The translations under genes and the position numbers were made by a program. The notes beneath the pieces were generated by a model. That model searched no databases, was not told the origin of the DNA, and saw only the letters and a program-made list of their open reading frames with translations. This document shows, piece by piece, positions 1 through 8,354 of a stretch of 51,189 nt of DNA. Origin of the DNA: Ruminococcaceae bacterium UBA2854 (GTDB lineage Bacteria > Bacillota > Clostridia > Oscillospirales > Acutalibacteraceae); assembly GCA_002350765.1 (NCBI GenBank), contig DEFK01000044.1:1-51189 (forward strand). The letters are read 5' to 3'. Within the stretch, counting starts at the first letter, position 1; the number at the start of each line of letters is the position of its first letter.

Positions 1-422
1 CCATATCCCCCGTACTTAGTCATCGCCTGTCATTCTGAGCGGAGCGTTAGCGAAGTCGAAGAATCTTTAAGGTTTAAGATCCTTCGGCACGGTACTGCGT
101 ACCTGCTCAGGATGACAGCAAGCTGTCAGTTTTGGATAGGGACTCAGTAGGCAGTTCTCAGTTCTCAGTTGATGTCGTGCAGATAGAATAAATAAATGAA
201 TTACCTTTACCTCCCGACCGAATTGATATGCAAGCTTCGCTTGCAAAATATAAATATTGTCGGGAAACCGTTGCTGTTTCCTATTCCGAGCTATCTGCAC
301 GACTATAGCACTTCTCACTTCCCACTTACCACTTATCACTTTTCAGTAATTCTTCATTCTTCATTCAAAAAACGCCGATGTGATTTCCACACCGACGTTC
401 TTTTACATAATCTATTTATTTT
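1..422. repeat. Gene-free repeat block: dispersed repeat with palindrome, then a 130-bp inverted-repeat element
   Basis: No gene is credible here. Positions 1-150 are a copy of the dispersed repeat (ATATCCCC ... GTTTTGGATA) whose middle carries a long palindrome, with arms at 28-39 and 106-117, followed by a perfect TGACAGC-aa-GCTGTCA palindrome at 113-128. Positions 174-303 form a separate element with perfect 13-bp terminal inverted repeats (GTCGTGCAGATAG at 174-186, its complement at 291-303), an inner CCCGAC/GTCGGG pair (213-218, 259-264) and a TGCAAGC-ttc-GCTTGCA hairpin (229-245). Imperfect short tandem repeats flank it at 152-170 and 307-366. No transposase is present; it is MITE-like by shape only. 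Confidence 0.8.
365..399 (-). terminator. Terminator of the rluB operon
   Basis: Read on the minus strand, a perfect 12-bp stem (388-399 with 371-382) with a 5-nt loop is followed by a run of six T residues. It lies 24 nt past the rluB stop and is a standard intrinsic terminator. Confidence 0.9.
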
Positions 423-1172
423 CTAAACCTGATACTTTGACGGGTTGGGATTGGCGGACAGCTTCTTAACCTCGTCCGCGGTCAAATCTCTCCACATACC
501 GCGTTTAAGCTTACCGAGCTTTACCGAACCGATAGCGATTCTTTTAAGCCGTACGACCTCGATATCAAACAGCGCGCACATCTTTCGGATTTCGCGGTTT
601 CTGCCCTCGTGCAGTACCATCTCGACATTCGCCTTATCCTCACCCCTGCTTATAACTCTTACCTCGCAGGGAGAGGTTTTTCTTCCGTCTATAACAACTC
701 CGCCCATAATTTTCTTAGCGGCGTCATCGGGCATATCGGGCTTCACGGTAACGTGATAAACCTTGTTTATTTCCTTTTTAGGATGAGTTACGACATTCGC
801 AAAGTCGCCGTCGTTAGTCATTAAAAGCATACCCTCGCTGTCCTTATCGAGCCTGCCGACGGGATAAATACGCTCGGGAATATCCTTCACCAAATCCGCG
901 ACGCATTTTCTACCTCTCTCGTCGCTCATAGTCGTAACAAAGCCTCTCGGCTTATTCAGCATTATGTAGCGTTTACCGCCTTTTTTCTTTAAGACTATAC
1001 GCTTATTATGTACGTAGACCTTATCGGTATCGGGGTTAATTTTATCGCCGATTTTAGCGACCTTTCCGTTAACCTTTACCGCGCCGTTTTCGATAAGCGT
1101 CTCGGATTTACGGCGTGAGGCTACTCCGCATTCAGCCATAAATTTTTGTAATCTTTCGAGTTTATAACGCAT
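423..1172 (-). CDS. rluB: Pseudouridine synthase, RluB/RsuA family
   Basis: Converts a uridine in ribosomal RNA to pseudouridine. The N-terminal 60 residues form an S4 RNA-binding domain (LQKFMAECGVASRRKSE), followed by the catalytic domain with the family motif GRLDKDSEG, where Asp109 is the expected nucleophile. The length of 249 residues is normal for RluB. The start overlaps the 3' end of dacF by 11 nt, so the two are translationally coupled; this is the last gene of the scpAB-ytfJ-dacF cluster and is followed by an intrinsic terminator. Family assignment is firm. Whether the target is 23S (RluB) or 16S rRNA (RsuA) is inferred from the conserved neighbourhood, not from the sequence. Confidence 0.93.
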   Translation of the reverse strand: MRYKLERLQKFMAECGVASRRKSETLIENGAVKVNGKVAKIGDKINPDTDKVYVHNKRIVLKKKGGKRYIMLNKPRGFVTTMSDERGRKCVADLVKDIPERIYPVGRLDKDSEGMLLMTNDGDFANVVTHPKKEINKVYHVTVKPDMPDDAAKKIMGGVVIDGRKTSPCEVRVISRGEDKANVEMVLHEGRNREIRKMCALFDIEVVRLKRIAIGSVKLGKLKRGMWRDLTADEVKKLSANPNPSKYQV

Positions 1173-2283
1173 TATTAAAAAATCCTTTTATACTTTCCAA
1201 AATATTTTTATTTTCTTTTACAGAATTATTTTCCGTTGCCGCCGTCAGCTTATGGCGGGCTATTATCTTTCCGTTCAGGATATATTCAATCCCGCCGACC
1301 TCCGCGTCGGGCTTTATCGGAGCGTACAGAAAATTATCCATAATTATTTTTCTTTTAATTTTTCGATAATCCGCGGCTTTAACTACGATACCGCTCTTCC
1401 CTACACCGCCTACAGTCGTCTTATTATTTTCACCGCCAACCGTATCGACATCGAGAAAGAAATTATTATCGTCAATTTCTTTCATCCGATAGTTTTTGAA
1501 GCCGTAGTTATACATAGCGGTATGGTCAGCCCAGTCACGCTTATCGTTCATAGTAACGGCTATAAGCGTCAGACCGTCCTTTACCGCGGCGCTTACAAGA
1601 CATCTTCCCGCGGAGCTCGTATAACCTGTTTTCCCGCCGATACAATACTCGTAGCTCGATAAAAGCCGATTATGGTTGGAATAGGTTGTTATCTTGTTCT
1701 CGGGCTTTATAAACTTTACCGTGTCGGTTTTTCTGGCGGTAAGGCTTTTAAAGTCGGGATTTTTAAGCGCCTCATCCATCAGCAGAGCCATATCGTAAGC
1801 GGTGGTGTAGTGGTTCTCGTCATCAAGTCCGCTCGGAGTTACGAAGTTAGTGTTCTTCATTCCGATTTTATGAGCTCGTTCGGTCATAAGCTCGGCGAAC
1901 TTTTCCTTACTTCCCGATATTGAAACCGCCGCCGCGTTAGCCGCGTCGTTACCCGAACAGAGAAGTATCCCGACCGCTAAATCACGCAGAGTTACAACCT
2001 CGCCGATTTTAAGGTACATACTGCTCCCCTCGGAAATCATATCCTTTTTAAACTCTACCCTTTTATTATCGCGCTCTGCGTATTCGAGCGTTAACAGCGC
2101 GGTCATTATCTTGGTCGTACTCGCGGGCTTAACACGTTTATTTTCGTTTTTAGAAAAATAAACCTTATTGTTATCCGCGCAGTACAGTACCGCCGATTCC
2201 GCCGAAACACATAACGCCTTCGATTTAAATGAAAAACCACCTAACGTTAATACAATTAATAAAACAGCAATTATCCTTTTCAT
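1162..2283 (-). CDS. dacF: D-alanyl-D-alanine carboxypeptidase (DacF/PBP5 type)
   Basis: Serine-type DD-carboxypeptidase (peptidase S11) that trims the terminal D-Ala from peptidoglycan stem peptides outside the membrane. A signal peptide occupies about residues 1-24. All three penicillin-binding motifs are visible: STTK (55-58, Ser55 nucleophile), SGN (110-112) and KTG (218-220). The 373-residue length fits S11 enzymes. In Clostridia and Bacillus, dacF/dacB homologues next to ytfJ and scpAB act in vegetative wall or spore cortex modification; the context favours a sporulation-linked role (inference). The upstream GGTGAT is a weak ribosome binding site. The ATG of rluB lies inside its 3' end. 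Confidence 0.93.
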   Translation of the reverse strand: MKRIIAVLLIVLTLGGFSFKSKALCVSAESAVLYCADNNKVYFSKNENKRVKPASTTKIMTALLTLEYAERDNKRVEFKKDMISEGSSMYLKIGEVVTLRDLAVGILLCSGNDAANAAAVSISGSKEKFAELMTERAHKIGMKNTNFVTPSGLDDENHYTTAYDMALLMDEALKNPDFKSLTARKTDTVKFIKPENKITTYSNHNRLLSSYEYCIGGKTGYTSSAGRCLVSAAVKDGLTLIAVTMNDKRDWADHTAMYNYGFKNYRMKEIDDNNFFLDVDTVGGENNKTTVGGVGKSGIVVKAADYRKIKRKIIMDNFLYAPIKPDAEVGGIEYILNGKIIARHKLTAATENNSVKENKNILESIKGFFNNAL

Positions 2284-2659
2284 AATATCACCGTTAGATG
2301 ATATGATAATAATAAATTATTAATTCGTAATCATTTATTAATCCTAAGGATAACACCCGCTGAAGAACCGCTGACGCTATGCTATCCCCCGAAATCAAAG
2401 ATTTCGACCCCTTTAAAAAGGGGTACAAGATTGATAGCTAAAAAACGTTTCTTATCATTTACTACTTCCCGCTAATTCATTATCCAAAACTTCATAGTGC
2501 CGCTAAGTTAAGGGGGATATGGTTTAGTTAAAAGTTAAGAGGTAAAAGGTAAAAAATTATATAGATGAACGTATCCTCTTTATCCAAAGCTTCATAGTGC
2601 CGCTAAGGTAAGGGGGATATCATATTCATAATAGGGAATGCACGGACAGACGTGGATAC
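2284..2659. repeat. Gene-free gap with two inverted copies of the dispersed repeat
   Basis: Contains a small hairpin pair near 2392-2427 (GAAATC-aaa-GATTTC then CCCCTTT/AAAGGGG). Two copies of the GTTTTGGATA repeat follow in reverse orientation, at about 2472-2522 and 2558-2659, separated by a short tandem-like run (2525-2553). The second copy ends exactly at the ytfJ stop codon and includes its own small hairpin (CACG-gacaga-CGTG). No coding potential was seen; a dacF promoter should lie in 2284-2350 but no consensus boxes are obvious. Confidence 0.75.
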
Positions 2660-3091
2660 TTAAAAAATGTCTTCGTCCTCGTTAGCGGCTTCGTTATTAA
2701 CTTCGATAGGCTCGTTATTCTTTTTCTTATCCTTCTTAAAGAGAGCGCTCACCTTGTCAACGAGCTCGGGCATCATACCTACAACTCTGTCAGCCGCGCC
2801 TTCGTACTTCTCTACGGGAATAAGCTTAACATCGCCTCTGAAAACAGTTAAAAATGCTATAGGCTGAATTGTAACGCCCGCGCCGCTTCCTCCGCCGAAG
2901 CAATCCTTGTTTTCCTTTTTAGTCGGAAAATCGGAACCGCCTGACGCGAATCCGTAGCTTACCTTCGAAACGGGAATAATAATTGTTCCGTCGGGAGAGG
3001 TAATCGGGTCGCCGATAATGGTATTAACATCCACCATCTCTTTGATTTTTTCCATCGTTGTATCCATTAAACTATTAATAGGATGGTCCAT
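2660..3091 (-). CDS. ytfJ: Sporulation protein YtfJ (GerW family)
   Basis: Member of the GerW/YtfJ family, known from Bacillus as a spore protein needed for normal germination. Recognised from the N-terminal MDHPINSLMDTTMEKIKEMV, the central IIGDPITSPDGTIIIPVSKVS and the glycine-rich GGGSGAGVTIQPIAFL segment. The C-terminal quarter is charged (KKDKKKNNEPIE) and probably disordered. It has 143 residues, typical for the family. AAGGAG lies 7 nt before the ATG. It sits immediately downstream of a DUF2953 protein, the same pair order as ytfI-ytfJ in Bacillus. Its stop codon is abutted by a dispersed repeat copy. The biochemical function of the family is not established. Confidence 0.92.
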   Translation of the reverse strand: MDHPINSLMDTTMEKIKEMVDVNTIIGDPITSPDGTIIIPVSKVSYGFASGGSDFPTKKENKDCFGGGSGAGVTIQPIAFLTVFRGDVKLIPVEKYEGAADRVVGMMPELVDKVSALFKKDKKKNNEPIEVNNEAANEDEDIF

Positions 3092-3112
3092 AATCTAACT
3101 CCTTATCTATAC

Positions 3113-3769
3113 TTATGATTTTTTATTCTTAGTCTTTTTCGGTTTTGCTTTAATAAGCAATCTCAAAATCGCAAACGCTCTTACTATTACGATTTTCAGC
3201 AGGGCGATTATTCTTATTCTGGCGATAACGTTAGCGTACGCGGAATTTTTTGCGTCGTCCGAAAAGTCGGGATTTACGTTAACGTCGTAGTTTTTTACCG
3301 TAATGATTTCGGTAATAAGTCTTAACGCGGGAAAGAATACAGCGCAGACCTCGCCGTATTTAACGGCGGCGTCCTCGGCAGTTTCGCCCGCGACATTAAT
3401 CCTTACGGTAAGCTCATTTAAGGTAATATGCGAGAAAAGGTCTTTTAATACGCCTGTGGCTAATTTCGAGATACGCTTAACTATATTTAGTATTCCCGAA
3501 ATTCCCTTTTGTTTCACATACTCCCATACCTTATTGGGCTCTTTCTTTTTCTCTTTTTCGTCGGGTTCTTTCTTTTTTTTCTTCTTTTCTTTCTTCTTTT
3601 TCTCGGGCTTTTCTTTTTTCGGTTTAGGCGGAACGAGCTGTATTTTTATAAAAGCGATTTTTAAATGTAAAAACAGCTCATCCTTATACTCCGCGTAAAC
3701 ATAAATATTGAAAAGCGTAAGTAAAAACAGAAATAAAAGTATTCCTAAAATTATATAAAGCGCAAGCAT
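3113..3769 (-). CDS. DUF2953 membrane-anchored protein (YtfI-like)
   Basis: A hydrophobic segment at about residues 2-25 anchors the protein, followed by LHLKIAFIKIQLVPPKP typical of DUF2953. A long lysine/glutamate-rich linker (about residues 50-80, KKEKKKKKK type) leads to a conserved region (LTVRINVAGETAEDAAVKYGEVCAVFFP) and a C-terminal hydrophobic stretch. The 218 residues fit YtfI-like proteins, whose genes often precede ytfJ; a spore-related role is inferred from that linkage only. The start codon directly abuts the scpB stop, so its ribosome binding site lies within scpB and coupling is likely. No catalytic motif is visible. Confidence 0.85.
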   Translation of the reverse strand: MLALYIILGILLFLFLLTLFNIYVYAEYKDELFLHLKIAFIKIQLVPPKPKKEKPEKKKKEKKKKKKEPDEKEKKKEPNKVWEYVKQKGISGILNIVKRISKLATGVLKDLFSHITLNELTVRINVAGETAEDAAVKYGEVCAVFFPALRLITEIITVKNYDVNVNPDFSDDAKNSAYANVIARIRIIALLKIVIVRAFAILRLLIKAKPKKTKNKKS

Positions 3770-4357
3770 TTATTCTTTTACAGCTTCCTCAATAACTTCC
3801 TCAACGGTCATCTGAACGTCGCCGCTCTCCTCCTCGGTCTCCTCGTTATCCTCGGGAAGCGGAGGGAGTTCCTCAATAGACGAGATGTTAAAGCATCTTA
3901 AAAAGTTCTCGGTTGTACCGTAGATAAGCGGTCGTCCGGGGAGCTCCAAACGTCCTTTCTCCTCGATTAAATCCTTAGAAGTAAGCGAGCCGATAACTCC
4001 CGAACAGTCTACACCTCTTATCTGTTCCACGAAGGATTTCGTAACAGGCTGGTTATAGGCGATTACGGCGAGCACCTCGAGCGCCGCCTGCGACAGCGGA
4101 GTGTTGCGTCTTAAATCCATAACCGTTCTTATAGCGGGAGCGAACTCCTTAACGCTTACCATCTGGTAGCTTTCTTTTAATTTAATTATAGTAATACCCC
4201 TGTCGGAGTTCTGATATTCATTCATAAGCTCGTCTAGGTGTTCTCTCGCCTCGGATTCGGAAATTTGTAAAGCGACCGCGATTCTTGCGGGCTCTACGGA
4301 CGAACCGTTGGCAAAAAGTATCGCCTCGATAGCGCCGTTAATATTATCTGTCTGCAT
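3770..4357 (-). CDS. scpB: Segregation and condensation protein B
   Basis: Winged-helix (kleisin-associated, KITE-type) subunit of the Smc-ScpAB condensin, which compacts and segregates the chromosome. Identifying stretches are AIEAILFANGSSVEPARIA at the N-terminus and LSQAALEVLAVIAYNQPVTKSFVEQIRGVD, followed by LIEEKGRLELPGRPLIYGTT. The C-terminus is acidic (residues 165-195), as is common. It has 195 residues. A GAGGAG ribosome binding site lies at the end of a dispersed repeat copy (about 4362-4450), so the repeat supplies or abuts the leader of this gene. It is separated from scpA by a repeat-filled gap instead of the usual tight coupling. Confidence 0.95.
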   Translation of the reverse strand: MQTDNINGAIEAILFANGSSVEPARIAVALQISESEAREHLDELMNEYQNSDRGITIIKLKESYQMVSVKEFAPAIRTVMDLRRNTPLSQAALEVLAVIAYNQPVTKSFVEQIRGVDCSGVIGSLTSKDLIEEKGRLELPGRPLIYGTTENFLRCFNISSIEELPPLPEDNEETEEESGDVQMTVEEVIEEAVKE

Positions 4358-4673
4358 TTTTATTCTCCTCGTCAGTACTTGCGGTTTCTATCGTAAATGT
4401 CATATCCCCTGTACCTTTGGATACTATCAAGTTTTGGATATAGAGGAAATGTAGTTTTTAGTTCTCAGTTCTCGGTTCTTGGAAATTCTTCATTTAACCT
4501 ATAGAAGAAATATATCAATATTAATTCTGTCGGGAAACTGAAGTTGTTAATTTACCAACCTTTCTTCCCGACCGCAACTGAGAACTGACTACTGAGAACT
4601 GTGAACTAAATTATATTTCAGATTTTGTTTCAGTTGTTCGTTTTTTCAACTCTTAGCTATAAAATACTAGTTC
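4358..4673. repeat. Gene-free gap: dispersed repeat plus GTCGGG-core hairpin element
   Basis: Positions 4362-4450 are a copy of the dispersed repeat (ATATCCCC at about 4400, GTTTTGGATA near 4432). Positions 4457-4607 form a large imperfect hairpin: heptamer-like repeats (AGTTCTCAGTTCTC at 4460-4473) pair with their complements (CTGAGAACTGACTACTGAG, from 4578), enclosing an inner GTCGGGAA/TTCCCGAC pair (4529-4536 and 4565-4572). Nothing coding is seen. The element interrupts the normally compact scpA-scpB operon. Confidence 0.8.
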
Positions 4674-5390
4674 TTAACTCTTTTCCAACATATAAACTTC
4701 CGCGTTATCGCCGTCGCCGTCGATACGGACTCTCTTACCCTTAACGAGCTCAAGCACGGCTAAAAATGTAGCGACAAGCTCAGATCTCTCGTTTACGGCA
4801 GTAAAAAGCTCCTGGTACTTAACTCGTTTTCCGTGCCATAATTTACGCATAACGGAGATAATTCTCGCGTTAACGGAAACAATCTTTCTCTCGATAATGC
4901 CCGAAAAAGCCGACTCGGGAGGCGGAAGCTTTCTTCTTCCCCTTCCGACAGCGTCAATATAGCCTTTTACTATATCCTGCGGATCGTGCTTACGGTTGTA
5001 TGTAAGGTCGAATTTAACGGGAGAAGCGTCCTTAAAGAACGTATCGAAATCGTAAATACCGCTCATCTTAGCGGCGATTTCCTTACACAGCTGGTACTCT
5101 ATCAGCTGTCCCGAGAGTTCCTTTTTAAGCTCCTCTGCCTCGTCCTCGTACTTAGGAAGCAGCATAGCGGATTTAATATACACGAGCCTCGACGCCATAG
5201 CGAGGAACTCGCTCGCGATATCCATCTGATTTTCACGCATCAGCTCAATCTGCTCCATATACTGCTCCAAAAGCTCGGAAATCTGTATATCGTAGATATT
5301 TATTTTATTTTTAGCGATTAAGCTCAGAAGCAAATCGAGAGGTCCCTCGAACGATTCGAGCTTATAATTAAGCTGCGGTAAACTTTCCAT
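4674..5390 (-). CDS. scpA: Segregation and condensation protein A (kleisin)
   Basis: Kleisin subunit that bridges the Smc heads and binds ScpB. The signature N-terminal sequence YKLESFEGPLDLLLSLIAKN is present, followed by INIYDIQISELLEQYM and SEFLAMASRLVYIKSAMLLP; the C-terminal winged helix ends with AVLELVKGKRVRI. I choose the ATG at 5390 because the frame only extends upstream by three codons to a TTG (5399) with no better ribosome binding site; both sites are weak. The last codons (EKS, stop) run into sequence resembling the AGAGTTAAGA-type tandem repeats of neighbouring gaps. Confidence 0.94.
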   Translation of the reverse strand: MESLPQLNYKLESFEGPLDLLLSLIAKNKINIYDIQISELLEQYMEQIELMRENQMDIASEFLAMASRLVYIKSAMLLPKYEDEAEELKKELSGQLIEYQLCKEIAAKMSGIYDFDTFFKDASPVKFDLTYNRKHDPQDIVKGYIDAVGRGRRKLPPPESAFSGIIERKIVSVNARIISVMRKLWHGKRVKYQELFTAVNERSELVATFLAVLELVKGKRVRIDGDGDNAEVYMLEKS

Positions 5391-5420
5391 ATTTATCAAC
5401 TATCCAACTAATTTTATCTT

Positions 5421-6098
5421 TTAAAAAAACGCGAACGGAAGTCCCGTAAACCATATAACAAATTCAGATAACGCGTTTTCGATTATACCGAGCGGTAAAA
5501 CATTAAACCACACAAGTATAATTAAAATTCCGAAGAATACATTTTCGTACTTATAGAAGTTATAAACCCATTTATCGGGTAAAAACATAAACAATATTTT
5601 TGAACCGTCGAGCGGCGGAATAGGTACTAAGTTAAACACCGCGAGACAGATATTTAAAACAATGTAGTAAGAGAAGAAAACGCTTATATAATAGCCTACT
5701 ATATTCGAAGCGATAAACGAATAAGCGAATGTATACAACGCGTTAAGTATCAGTCCTCCCGCGAGCGCGGCTACAAAATTCGCCACAGGTCCCGCTAAAG
5801 CGGTAATTCCCATACCAACCTTCGGGTTCTTAAAATTCCTGTCGTCAATGGGAACAGGCTTAGCCCAGCCGAAGCCGATTAAAAGAATCATCAAAGCGCC
5901 GATAGGGTCAATATGCTCAATAGGGTTCAGCGACATTCTTCCCCTGGCTTTAACGCTCGTATCCCCGAGCTTATAAGCGGTAAACGCGTGCGCCCATTCA
6001 TGGAACGGCATAATAAGAAATATAATAACAAGCGAAGCTAAAATCTGCACTACGGCAGTCATAAAATCCAGCTTACCCGACAGTAACGTCAGAAGCAT
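5421..6098 (-). CDS. Site-2 protease family (M50) membrane metalloprotease
   Basis: Short, PDZ-less intramembrane zinc metalloprotease related to Bacillus YwhC. The zinc motif HEWAH (residues 33-37) sits at the end of the first hydrophobic segment, and the second ligand region NLVPIPPLDG (156-165, Asp164) is intact. Four to six membrane segments are visible over 225 residues. Genes of this type are commonly found directly upstream of scpA in Firmicutes, so it heads this minus-strand cluster. The substrate is unknown; family members cleave membrane-embedded regulators, but nothing here identifies a target. Confidence 0.9.
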   Translation of the reverse strand: MLLTLLSGKLDFMTAVVQILASLVIIFLIMPFHEWAHAFTAYKLGDTSVKARGRMSLNPIEHIDPIGALMILLIGFGWAKPVPIDDRNFKNPKVGMGITALAGPVANFVAALAGGLILNALYTFAYSFIASNIVGYYISVFFSYYIVLNICLAVFNLVPIPPLDGSKILFMFLPDKWVYNFYKYENVFFGILIILVWFNVLPLGIIENALSEFVIWFTGLPFAFF

Positions 6099-6462
6099 AA
6101 CATAGTCCCCCTATTATAAAAAGTATAATCTATATTATTCTATCACATTTTATTTATATACGTCAAGCACTATAAACGGTTATATTGCACTCAGGACAAA
6201 GGGCTAAGGATTAAGGGAAGGTCGTGAAGATAGAATAAATAAAACTTTATACCCGACTGTATTAATATGCGCTTTAAGCAGTTTAAAATACAATTATTTA
6301 TAGATAACAGACTTTCCCCTTTACCATTTCCCCTTACTCCTTTATCTAAAATTTCATTATTTTTTAAAATTTATAAAAAAACACTTGCATTTTTTTGAAA
6401 TATCATTTATAATACAGTAGTTAGTCAAATGAATTTGAAAAAATCTAAGGAGGTGCAGACAC
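6099..6462. repeat. Gene-free gap: degraded inverted-repeat element and the rpmB promoter
   Basis: 6221-6240 resembles one end (GTCGTGnAGATAGAATAAAT) of the 130-bp element at 174-303, with a CCCGAC core at 6252-6257, but the matching right end is eroded. A pyrimidine-rich tandem-like run occupies about 6311-6355. The rpmB promoter follows at 6385-6413. No ORF is credible. Confidence 0.6.
6385..6413 (+). promoter_or_regulatory. Sigma-A type promoter of rpmB
   Basis: TTGCAT (6385-6390) and TATAAT (6408-6413) are separated by 17 nt. Transcription would start near 6420, giving a leader of about 40 nt with AAGGAGG at 6448-6454. Confidence 0.85.
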
Positions 6463-6651
6463 ATGGCAAAATGTGATTACTGCGGCAAGGGTGTAACTTT
6501 CGGAATTAAAGTTTCTCATTCACACAGACGTTCAAACAGAACTTGGAAGCCCAACGTACAGCGAGTAAAGGCTATTGTTGACGGCTCTCCGAAACACGTT
6601 TACGCTTGCACAAGATGCTTACGTTCAGGTAAGGTTGAGCGCGCTATCTAA
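6463..6651 (+). CDS. rpmB: 50S ribosomal protein L28
   Basis: Small ribosomal protein of the large subunit, 62 residues. It is the zinc-ribbon (C+) form: Cys4/Cys7 and Cys49/Cys52 make two CxxC pairs. The motif SHSHRRSNRTWKPNVQRV is diagnostic. A consensus promoter, a strong AAGGAGG ribosome binding site and an intrinsic terminator make it a self-contained, monocistronic unit; it is the only plus-strand gene in the first 19.5 kb. Confidence 0.97.
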   Translation: MAKCDYCGKGVTFGIKVSHSHRRSNRTWKPNVQRVKAIVDGSPKHVYACTRCLRSGKVERAI

Positions 6652-6668
6652 TTAAATTACGCAAAGTA

Positions 6669-6700
6669 AAGCTCTGTCAGATTGACAGAGCTTTTTGTTT
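6669..6700 (+). terminator. Terminator of rpmB
   Basis: An 11-bp perfect stem (6669-6679 with 6683-6693), a 3-nt loop and a T-rich tail, 18 nt after the rpmB stop. Confidence 0.93.
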
Positions 6701-6716
6701 TTTCATATTTAAACTC

Positions 6717-6750
6717 AGGAGCCGACACTTAACGCAGTCGGCTCCTTTTT
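6717..6750 (+). terminator. Second terminator hairpin after rpmB
   Basis: A perfect 10-bp stem (AGGAGCCGAC at 6717-6726 with 6737-6746) and a five-T tail on the plus strand. It also stands just downstream of the convergent LRR gene, where the minus-strand tail is poorer in T. Confidence 0.8.
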
Positions 6751-6791
6751 ATATTAACAGGTCTGCATATGCAATATCTGTAACCTGTCGC

Positions 6792-8354
6792 TTATTTAAT
6801 CTTCTTAAATACGAATCCGTTATTCTTCGCGTATTTCTGCGCGGCGGAGTTTTTATAACCCTTAATTACAAGATTATCGTTTCTGTCATAATCGCCGTCA
6901 TAGTAATTAACATATCCGAGAGCGTACCTTCCGATTTTCTTAACAGTCTTGGGGACTGTAATCTTATTCAGCTTTCTGCACTCGGCAAAGTCCTCGTCAT
7001 AAATCTTCTTTACGTTCTTGGAAATCTTTACTGCATTTAACTTTGTGCAGGCGAAGCATAATCCTCCGCGGCTTGATTTAGCTATAGGCATAGAAATTGT
7101 TCTGAGCGTCTTACAAGCCTCGAACACACCCCAGCCAAGTTCAAGCTTTGAGTTGCCTTTAAACTTAATAGTCTTAAGAGCTTTATTCTCTGCAAACGCG
7201 TAGCTGCCGATATTCTTTACGCTTTCGGGAATATTAACGTTAGTGAGGTTCTGGTTATTGCTAAACGCCTTCTCGCCGATAGTCTTTACAGTAACGGGGA
7301 GCTTAACCTTTTTAATACCGCAGTTCTCAAACGCGTGAGCCTTAATAGTTTTTACGCCCTTTTTAAATGTAACATTGCTTAACTTCTGCGCGCCGTAAAA
7401 AGCGGAATTCGCGATTTTAGTTATCTTTTTATTTACAGTAAAGCTCTTATTAGTTCTGCCCGCGGGATAAACTAAAAGCTTAGTATTCTTCTTGTTATAT
7501 AATACGCCTTTTTTCGAGCTGTAGTAGAGGTTCTTGGAGTTTACGGAAAACTTTTTAAGGTTAAAGCAATTATAAAATACTTTATCCGCAATTGTTTTAA
7601 CATTCTTTGAGATTGAAACGGATTTTATTCCTGTCTCGGCAAACGCGAGCCTGTCTATTGTCTTTACCTTAGAGGGAATGGAAATTGAACTGAGCTGAGT
7701 ATCGCCCTCAAACGTAGAAGCTCCGATTTCCTTAATGTTTTTGCTGAGTTTTACAGAGCTTAACGCTTTACATCCGTAAAATACACTATCGGACATTAAG
7801 GCTACGCTGTCGGGAATTGAGATACTCTCGAGCTTCTCGCAGTTCTCGAAAGCTCCGCTGCCGATAGACTTAACTGTTTCGGGAATATCCATTTTTGTAA
7901 TCGCTGTACCTGAAAACAGATAACTTTCAATCGAGGAAATCTTAGATGGAAGCGTCACATCATAAAGATACGGACATTCCGAAAACGCCCCGTAACGTAT
8001 ACTTGTAACGCTTTCGGGAATAGAAACAGCCCTTAAACTTTCACAATTATAAAAAGCGTTATTGCCGATGGACTTAACACTCTTCGGAATAGTTACCTTC
8101 TCTATTTCCTTATTATAAGAAAAAGAATAGCTGCTTATAGCCGAAACGTTATGTCCGTCGATTGAACCCGGGATTTCGATTTCTGTTTTCTTAAGGCCTA
8201 CATAGTCGGTAATCATAGCGTCGCCCGACGCGGTAATGCTGTACTCAAAATCCGACTTATCCCCTGCCGCGAAAACTGTAGAGGCTGTAAGCGGAACACT
8301 ACCCGTAATCATAATACCTGCCAATAAAATTGATGTTAGTTTTTTCATTTTCAT
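6792..8354 (-). CDS. Secreted BspA-like leucine-rich-repeat protein
   Basis: 520-residue protein with a signal peptide (about residues 1-30) and roughly twenty LRR_5-type repeats of the form 'V.SIGxxAFxxCxxLxxVxIPxSV', as in Treponema pallidum LRR and Bacteroides BspA proteins. These are exported proteins linked to adhesion; the ligand cannot be inferred. A linker at about residues 275-310 (YSSKKGVLYNKKNTKLLVYPAG) resembles one in the LRR gene at 49917, so they are paralogues. The C-terminus (AAQKYAKNNGFVFKKIK) is a conserved cap. No sortase motif, dockerin or other anchor is visible. AAAGGAG supports the first ATG; a second ATG lies two codons later. Confidence 0.88.
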   Translation of the reverse strand: MKMKKLTSILLAGIMITGSVPLTASTVFAAGDKSDFEYSITASGDAMITDYVGLKKTEIEIPGSIDGHNVSAISSYSFSYNKEIEKVTIPKSVKSIGNNAFYNCESLRAVSIPESVTSIRYGAFSECPYLYDVTLPSKISSIESYLFSGTAITKMDIPETVKSIGSGAFENCEKLESISIPDSVALMSDSVFYGCKALSSVKLSKNIKEIGASTFEGDTQLSSISIPSKVKTIDRLAFAETGIKSVSISKNVKTIADKVFYNCFNLKKFSVNSKNLYYSSKKGVLYNKKNTKLLVYPAGRTNKSFTVNKKITKIANSAFYGAQKLSNVTFKKGVKTIKAHAFENCGIKKVKLPVTVKTIGEKAFSNNQNLTNVNIPESVKNIGSYAFAENKALKTIKFKGNSKLELGWGVFEACKTLRTISMPIAKSSRGGLCFACTKLNAVKISKNVKKIYDEDFAECRKLNKITVPKTVKKIGRYALGYVNYYDGDYDRNDNLVIKGYKNSAAQKYAKNNGFVFKKIK

